The position numbers were made by a program, and so were the translations under genes. Shown piece after piece: positions 59,189 through 64,000 of a stretch of DNA of 64,000 nucleotides (position 1 is the first letter of the stretch; every line of letters begins with the position of its first letter). The stretch is from CAZAQV01 sp964487255 (lineage in GTDB: Bacteria > Myxococcota_A > Polyangia > Polyangiales > CAZAQV01): NCBI GenBank assembly GCA_964487255.1, contig CAZAQV010000014.1:119387-183386 (forward strand), in the 5' to 3' direction. The notes under the pieces are model-generated. The model saw only the letters and a program-made list of their open reading frames with translations, was not told the origin of the DNA and did no database searches.

Positions 59189-60073
59189 GTGCATAGCGGA
59201 CGAGATGGATGGGGAGCTCCGGCATGGTTACGAGGTGTGTTTGCAGCAGCGCGAGGTGGCTCGACGGGAAGCTTCGCGTTGCGAACGACTTCGGGCGCCA
59301 GTTTTCAAATCGCGCTTCGGCGAGGACGCCCAGTTGCGATTCAAAGTTCGGTGAGCGCAGCGCCGAAGCTTGGCGCGTTGCTCGCGAAGACGAGCGCCGT
59401 CAGGCTGGGTGATACGGTCGCGGACTGGACGCACGAAGGGGCGCCAATCGGACGTTGGCTGATGGGCCGAGGCTACTGCTCGCAAGAAGAACTGTGTGCG
59501 GCTTTGCGCTTACAGATGTCTCTACGTTTTGAGGGCATGTTTCGTGAACGCACTGGGGAGGGAACGTTCTACTCGAGTGACGTTCCTGACAATCACGAGA
59601 TAGAACCCGAGACGTTTGCATCGCTGTGTATGCGCACTGCACGGCGGATGGGGCTGCGCGCAGATCGATGGCAAGGTGTTCCGCTCAAAGTTTCGTTCGT
59701 AGGTCGCCAGCTTCTCGATTCTTATGCGCTCGCCCCGGCAGAGCGCGCATGTCTCGAGGTCGTCGCGCGCAAGGTCGTGACCAGAGAGCAGCTGCGGAGC
59801 ATCTTAGGGGATGCGCCGATGGTGACAGACGCTATTTCAGCTCTCTTTTGGCTCGGTGCGTTCGAGCGGGCGCGGCGGGGGCATGGTAGCTATCTGTCGC
59901 TCTTGCAGCAGAAGCGTTGGGCCCGCGCCAAGAGCCTCGACCAGATGCTATCTGCCGAAGAGAGGCGTCGCCGGATCGGGGCCGCCCATCCGGATCGTTT
60001 CGCGGAGGACCCCAGTCTAGCGATCAAGCACGCCAGCGAAGAGGCAGTGCGCGCGCTTCTGCACAAGTCGTAA
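59189..60073 (+). CDS. PATAN/DUF4388-like protein with degenerate J-domain C-terminus
   Basis: 294 aa, GTG start with GAAGG a few bases before. The N-terminal part (about 15-120) has the shape of a DUF4388/PATAN domain (GVFAAARGGSTGSFALRTTSG, LRRGRPVAIQ, GRWLMGRGYCSQEELCAALRLQMSLRFEGMF). The C-terminal 60 residues contain RIGAAHPDRF, an HPD tripeptide as in J domains, in a helical context. Both are common in myxobacterial signalling or motility proteins. Assignment is by pattern. Confidence 0.65.
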   Translation: MHSGRDGWGAPAWLRGVFAAARGGSTGSFALRTTSGASFQIALRRGRPVAIQSSVSAAPKLGALLAKTSAVRLGDTVADWTHEGAPIGRWLMGRGYCSQEELCAALRLQMSLRFEGMFRERTGEGTFYSSDVPDNHEIEPETFASLCMRTARRMGLRADRWQGVPLKVSFVGRQLLDSYALAPAERACLEVVARKVVTREQLRSILGDAPMVTDAISALFWLGAFERARRGHGSYLSLLQQKRWARAKSLDQMLSAEERRRRIGAAHPDRFAEDPSLAIKHASEEAVRALLHKS

Positions 60074-60142
60074 CGGGAACCTCAATCGATTCGAAGCGTT
60101 CGATGTCGAGGTGCTGTGCTAAACCCTTCGAACAGGCTTGTG

Positions 60143-61534
60143 ATGGACTTTCCCGTCGAAAAAGTTCCGCGCGATGTGCAGCGAATCGCGGCAAGACTCA
60201 GCCGCGAAGGACACGGCGCCTGGGTCGTGGGCGGGTGTGTGCGCGATGTGTTGATCGGTCGTGGGGTTTCGGACTGGGACCTCGCGACGTCGGCAACGCC
60301 CGAGCAAGTCAAACGCGTCTTTCGGCGCGTCATCCCCACCGGCATACAGCATGGCACCGTAACGGTGCTTGAGGGCGGCGAGGGCTATGAAGTGACGACG
60401 CTGCGCGGAGAGCATGGCTACTCGGACGGACGACGCCCGGACGAGGTCTATTTTGTCACGGAGATCGAGGCTGACCTCGCGCGACGTGATTTCACGGTCA
60501 ATGCGATTGCGATCGACCCGGTGACAGGAAAGCTCACGGACCCCTTCGGAGGCTTGGACGATATTTCGAGTCGCACGCTGCGTGCCGTCGGCAATCCCGA
60601 AGAGCGATTTTCAGAGGACGGTTTGCGCATACAACGGGGCGCGCGTTTCGTCGCCACCTTGGAGTTCGACCTCGAACCCGCGACGAGGGCTGCGATGCGA
60701 CCGGCGCTCGACGTGTTCGCGCGCGTGTCCGCCGAGCGCGTGCGTGAAGAATGGCTCAAGACCATGCGTGCGCCGCGTCCCTCTCGGGCCTTCGAGGTGA
60801 TGCGCGAAGTTGGCATTCTAGAAGTCGTCTTGCCCGAACTCCTGGACCAAGTGGGCTGTGCGCAAAATGCCTACCATGAATACGACGTATGGGAGCACAC
60901 GCTGGCGTGCCTGGACGCGGCTTCGCCGGACGACCCGCTCCTGCGTGTTGCCGTCTTGCTGCACGACTTGGCAAAACCCAAGACACGCGCCATGTCCGAC
61001 AAGACGAACGACTACACCTTTTACAACCACGAAGTCGAAGGCGCCGAGATGGCGGACGCTTGGCTCAAGCGCTACAAGTTCTCCAATCAAGAGCGCGAGC
61101 TCATCACGGGGCTTATTCGTCACCACTTGATCTGTTACGAATCGTCGTGGACCGACTCCGCGGTACGTCGTTTCATCAAGCGCGTCGGCGAAGAAAATAT
61201 TCCGAGGCTGTTCGCTCTTGCACGCGCAGATGCTGTCGGCAAAGGCAATCCCCCAAAGGGCGACCCCGCACAAACGCTGGCGCTGCTCGATGAACTTGGC
61301 GCGCGCATCGGGCGCGTACTCGCGCAAGGTGCGGCGCTCAGCACACGAGACCTCGCCATCGACGGCCGCGACGTGATGCGCGAACTCGGGGTGGAGCCGG
61401 GTCGCATCATCGGACAGGTGCTCGAAGCGCTGCTCGAACGGGTGCTCGACGACCCCTCGCTCAATGACCGCGAAACTCTTCTTTCCATACTCCCCGCTGT
61501 GTTGGAATCGTTTGGACGGAGCGATGACGCGTAA
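60143..61534 (+). CDS. cca: CCA tRNA nucleotidyltransferase / poly(A) polymerase family with HD domain
   Basis: 463 aa from ATG 60143; GTG 60116 would add nine residues. Nucleotidyltransferase motif GGCVRDVLIGRGVSDWDLAT, then RRDFTVNAIAID and EERFSEDGLRIQRGARF, as in class II CCA-adding enzymes. The HD domain includes LLHDLAKPKT and LITGLIRHHLI. It repairs or adds the CCA tail of tRNAs. The related poly(A) polymerase cannot be ruled out by eye. Confidence 0.92.
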   Translation: MDFPVEKVPRDVQRIAARLSREGHGAWVVGGCVRDVLIGRGVSDWDLATSATPEQVKRVFRRVIPTGIQHGTVTVLEGGEGYEVTTLRGEHGYSDGRRPDEVYFVTEIEADLARRDFTVNAIAIDPVTGKLTDPFGGLDDISSRTLRAVGNPEERFSEDGLRIQRGARFVATLEFDLEPATRAAMRPALDVFARVSAERVREEWLKTMRAPRPSRAFEVMREVGILEVVLPELLDQVGCAQNAYHEYDVWEHTLACLDAASPDDPLLRVAVLLHDLAKPKTRAMSDKTNDYTFYNHEVEGAEMADAWLKRYKFSNQERELITGLIRHHLICYESSWTDSAVRRFIKRVGEENIPRLFALARADAVGKGNPPKGDPAQTLALLDELGARIGRVLAQGAALSTRDLAIDGRDVMRELGVEPGRIIGQVLEALLERVLDDPSLNDRETLLSILPAVLESFGRSDDA

Positions 61535-61570
61535 GCGGAAGAGCCAAGAAGGCAGGCGGAGGGCCAGAAC

Positions 61571-61593
61571 ACGATGTGCTAAGTGCACATCGT
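61571..61593. repeat. Hairpin in the leader of the CpsB-like gene, related to the intergenic hairpin family
   Basis: ACGATGTGC (61571-61579) pairs with GCACATCGT (61585-61593) around TAAGT. The core GATGTGC/GCACATC is shared with copy 2 at 42684-42718. It ends 16 bp before ATG 61610. Confidence 0.75.
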
Positions 61594-61609
61594 TGTTTGG
61601 ACGGAGCAA

Positions 61610-62362
61610 ATGACGGGTTTTATCGATTTACATTGCCACTACGTGCCCGGTGTCGACGACGGCGTGCGCACCGACGACGAGGGGGTGGCACTACTTCACG
61701 AGCTTTGCGCGGCCGGCTTTGAGCACGCCATCGCGACGCCGCACATTCGGACCGCGATGTTTGAAAACAGTCCAGAGCCCTTGCGGGAACGTTTTGCCGC
61801 GTTTCAGACCAGCGTGGGCTACCGCGAGGGTCTTCCGAGAACGGACATGGCGGCCGAGCATTTTTTCGACGACGTCTTCTGGAACCGTTTCGAGCGTGGC
61901 GACGTTTGTCCCTATCCGGGGGGCAAAGCCATTTTGGTGGAGTTTTCGCGCCGACGCTTGCCGATGATGGTCGATCGGCTCTTGGCCAAGATGTGCGAAT
62001 CGGGCATTCGACCTGTCGTCGCGCATCCTGAACGGTACCAGCCGGTATGGCAGGATCCGAACTGCCTGCGCCCGTTGATCCAAGCCGGCGCGGTGCTGCT
62101 GCTCGACACGATGAGCATCATCGGGGAGTACGGAAAGCCGGCCGCCCTGGCTGCGCAGCGCATCCTCGAACTTGGTTGGTACAGCGCCGCTTGCAGTGAC
62201 AGCCACCGGCCCGCACATGTCGAGACCTTCAAAAAGGCCCTGCGAGTGCTCGGCGAGACGCGGGGGCAGCAGGTCGTGACGCAACTTCTGAGCGAAGGTC
62301 CTGCAAGCATCCTCGAAGGCGCGATTCCATATTTTGCGACCTCGGCGGAAGGTGTCGCGTGA
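61610..62362 (+). CDS. CpsB/CapC-family PHP tyrosine-protein phosphatase
   Basis: 250 aa from ATG 61610 (GGAG at 61603-61606 in front). PHP motifs: IDLHCHYVPGVDDGV, TPHI, VEFSRRRLPM, VVAHPERYQPV and CSDSHRP. CpsB/Wzb-like enzymes dephosphorylate the capsule-linked tyrosine kinase and control surface polysaccharide. No tyrosine kinase is seen nearby; the next gene is a membrane flippase-like protein coupled through GTGA. Confidence 0.87.
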   Translation: MTGFIDLHCHYVPGVDDGVRTDDEGVALLHELCAAGFEHAIATPHIRTAMFENSPEPLRERFAAFQTSVGYREGLPRTDMAAEHFFDDVFWNRFERGDVCPYPGGKAILVEFSRRRLPMMVDRLLAKMCESGIRPVVAHPERYQPVWQDPNCLRPLIQAGAVLLLDTMSIIGEYGKPAALAAQRILELGWYSAACSDSHRPAHVETFKKALRVLGETRGQQVVTQLLSEGPASILEGAIPYFATSAEGVA

Positions 62363-63441
62363 CGAGACCCCAGGCGGCCCAGGCTTCTTTCCTTCGGCGT
62401 CTGCTGCCGAAGCTTGCTATCTCGCTCGTGCTGGCGGCCCTTTTTTCTTGGCTGGTTATTCGCGGAGGTATCCCATTGGTCCCAAGCGCCGCTGCCTTCG
62501 CTGCTGTTCGCTGGGAGTATGCCTTTGCGTACGTTGGCATTCTGGCACTCAGTCACTTGGCGCGGGCGACCCGTTGGCGCTTTCTGATCGCACCGGTGAA
62601 AAAGGTGCCCATCAAGGAGACTGTGCTCCTCAACTGGATTGGCTTCTTTGCCATCTTCCTGTTGCCCCTTCGTCTCGGCGAGTTCGCTCGGCCCGCACTC
62701 ACGCGGATGCGGCTCGGGGTGTCGGTCTCGGTAGGGCTTGGCACAGTCGCCGTCGAGCGCGTGATCGATGGCCTGATTACGAGCGGCTGCCTCGTCATTG
62801 CGCTCTTCGCGCTTTCCCATCAAAACAGCGATGACCCCTTCGTGAAAGCGTTGCCGTTCTATGGCTACGCATCCCTGTTTGTGTTTGTGGGCGCATTCTG
62901 CGCGCTCGGGCTTTTTTTGTGGAAGCGCAGGTGGGCCGAGAGCCTGATTCGCTGGACCATCGGACGTCTTGCGCCGCGAGTTGGGAAGGTGCTTGCACAG
63001 AAGATCGGGGACATCGCAGATGGCCTCTTGGCGCTAGGGCGCGGCAGAGAGCTGGCCGGCTTCATGTTCGAGAGTTTCATATACTGGGGGCTCAACGCGT
63101 TCGGTATGTGGGTACTGGCCCTGGGGTGCGGCTTGCCGATGAATTTCGGGCACGCATTGGCCATCATGGGGATCTTGGCCATCGGTATCCTGCTCCCCGC
63201 GGGGCCGGGACTCTTCGGTAACTTTCAGTTTGCGATCCTAAAAGGACTTGAACTGTACTTTGCCGTGGAGGTTATCGAGCGTTCGGCGGGCGTTTACATC
63301 TTTCTGCTCTACAGCATCCAGTTCGTGTTTTTGGCGTTGACCGGAATCCTGCCTCTCCTGTTTGCCAAAATCCCGTTTTCTGCGCTGTTCGACGTCCGCC
63401 CAACGATTCGCCCCAGCGAGCCCGACGCGGTGGTCAACTAG
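62359..63441 (+). CDS. Lysylphosphatidylglycerol-synthase-like/AglD-family membrane protein
   Basis: 360 aa, GTG start overlapping the upstream TGA. About eight hydrophobic segments; motifs HLARATRWRFLI, LLPLRLGEFARPALTR, TVAVERVIDGL, ILLPAGPGLFGNFQFAI and YSIQFVFLALTGI match the LPG_synthase_TM family (PF03706). Members act as lipid or glycolipid flippases or glycosyl carriers; no lysyl-transferase domain is attached. A link with the CpsB-like phosphatase suggests surface glycan export. Confidence 0.85.
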   Translation: MTRPQAAQASFLRRLLPKLAISLVLAALFSWLVIRGGIPLVPSAAAFAAVRWEYAFAYVGILALSHLARATRWRFLIAPVKKVPIKETVLLNWIGFFAIFLLPLRLGEFARPALTRMRLGVSVSVGLGTVAVERVIDGLITSGCLVIALFALSHQNSDDPFVKALPFYGYASLFVFVGAFCALGLFLWKRRWAESLIRWTIGRLAPRVGKVLAQKIGDIADGLLALGRGRELAGFMFESFIYWGLNAFGMWVLALGCGLPMNFGHALAIMGILAIGILLPAGPGLFGNFQFAILKGLELYFAVEVIERSAGVYIFLLYSIQFVFLALTGILPLLFAKIPFSALFDVRPTIRPSEPDAVVN

Positions 63442-63484
63442 CGGCTTTTTTTGGCGCTTTGCTAGGATTGCGTAGCCTAGGAGC

Positions 63485-63949
63485 ATGCCGCGCCTGATGT
63501 TGTCGACTTTCGCTCTGCTGACCGTGTGCTCGCTGGCGAGCCCGAGCCTCGCGCGGCACGAGGCCGAACACTTCTATCGCTACGAGCAGGTGTGGGGCTC
63601 TGCCGTGCGACTGATTCGCGTCGACATGGGCTTTCCGATTCGTGAGAAGGACAAGGATATCGGCTTCATGGTCTTCGACTACGTCGATAGCGATGGCAGT
63701 AAGTCCCCAGGCAGCGTCGAGGTATTGCAGCCAAGGGAAGGGCGACGCGAGGGTATTCGAGTCGTCATCAAAACGCCGAAGCAACCTGGTTATACGGAGA
63801 TACGCATTCTCGATAAGCTCAAACGCAAGCTTTACGAAGAGCACGGTGAGCCCGTCGAGCCGCCGCCCGCGCGAGAACGCAAGGACCCCAAAGAGGACGA
63901 CAAGGCTCCCTCAGACGACAACAAAGACGAAGACAAAGCCAAGGACTAG
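63485..63949 (+). CDS. Small exported protein with acidic/lysine-rich tail
   Basis: 154 aa. Signal peptide about 1-23 (MPRLMLSTFALLTVCSLASPSLA). A compact domain (about 24-118) is followed by a highly charged tail (PPPARERKDPKEDDK onward). No known family is recognised. It lies 43 bp after the flippase-like gene. The last 51 bp of the window (63950-64000) hold nothing I recognise. Confidence 0.65.
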   Translation: MPRLMLSTFALLTVCSLASPSLARHEAEHFYRYEQVWGSAVRLIRVDMGFPIREKDKDIGFMVFDYVDSDGSKSPGSVEVLQPREGRREGIRVVIKTPKQPGYTEIRILDKLKRKLYEEHGEPVEPPPARERKDPKEDDKAPSDDNKDEDKAKD

Positions 63950-64000
63950 TACCGGAAACCGGAAGTTCGATCCGAGTTTTGGGAATAAGAACTGGTTGTC

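Noticed and set aside
61912..62823. 303-codon minus-strand frame opposite the CpsB-like and flippase-like genes
   Set aside because: Overlaps two recognised genes and has biased Arg/Ser/Pro-rich composition; chance frame.

Overview
The window looks like a chromosomal piece of a Gram-negative, moderately GC-rich deltaproteobacterium in the broad sense, most likely Myxococcota (perhaps Bradymonadia or a relative). This is an inference from gene content: a PilQ-type secretin, outer-membrane barrels and TonB-dependent uptake, many lipoproteins, a Ser/Thr kinase-like protein and a sigma-54 activator that both carry AAA/TPR signalling modules, a PATAN/DUF4388-like protein, and a sigma factor with a histone-H1-like tail. 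No rRNA, tRNA, CRISPR array or transposase gene was recognised. A 100-N assembly gap lies at 56077-56176.

Layout. 1-2743: the end of an outer-membrane barrel gene and a type IV pilus secretin. 2761-10206 (minus): GMC oxidoreductase with a small membrane partner, a repeat-tailed lipoprotein coupled to a giant sigma-54 activator, and a sensorless hybrid histidine kinase. 10280-12015: gatCA. 12048-16736: a kinase/AAA/TPR protein with a damaged kinase active site, facing a PP2C phosphatase. 17168-19411: a Flp-pilin-like leader joined to a calpain-like protease, behind a long untranslated region. 19424-23286: a coupled pair of ArsA-like ATPases, a lipoprotein and a CDP-alcohol phosphotransferase.

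23344-29822 (minus) is one tight operon that joins pyrimidine precursor genes (a dihydroorotase-like protein without metal ligands, and carA) to a CysO-type cysteine pathway (cysK, cysO, cysM, a JAMM protease) and larE. 29839-33789 holds a lipoprotein, a large perfect inverted repeat, a HEAT-repeat protein and an ABC exporter. 33968-36512 holds the H1-tailed sigma factor with its terminator, then four phased palindromic operators directly in front of a putative DNA-binding gene. 37795-42619 is a metal-uptake locus: a Fur-family repressor divergent from a TonB receptor fused to a TonB C-terminal domain, plus two lipoproteins.

42737-52218 contains an LpoA-like lipoprotein, an Fe-S (CCG-domain) protein, a ParA-like/HTH protein with an altered P-loop, maf, yggS and a sugar-nucleotide cluster. 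52253-63949 contains a lone BMC-domain protein, peroxiredoxin, scpAB, a glycosyltransferase, a methyltransferase, TPR and PATAN/J-like proteins, cca, a CpsB-type phosphatase and a flippase-like membrane protein.

The signals most worth following are the pilin-calpain fusion, the H1-like sigma factor, the 22-bp-phased operator array, a family of intergenic hairpins whose stems covary, and a set of enzyme-like proteins that have lost catalytic residues (kinase, dihydroorotase, ParA-like).
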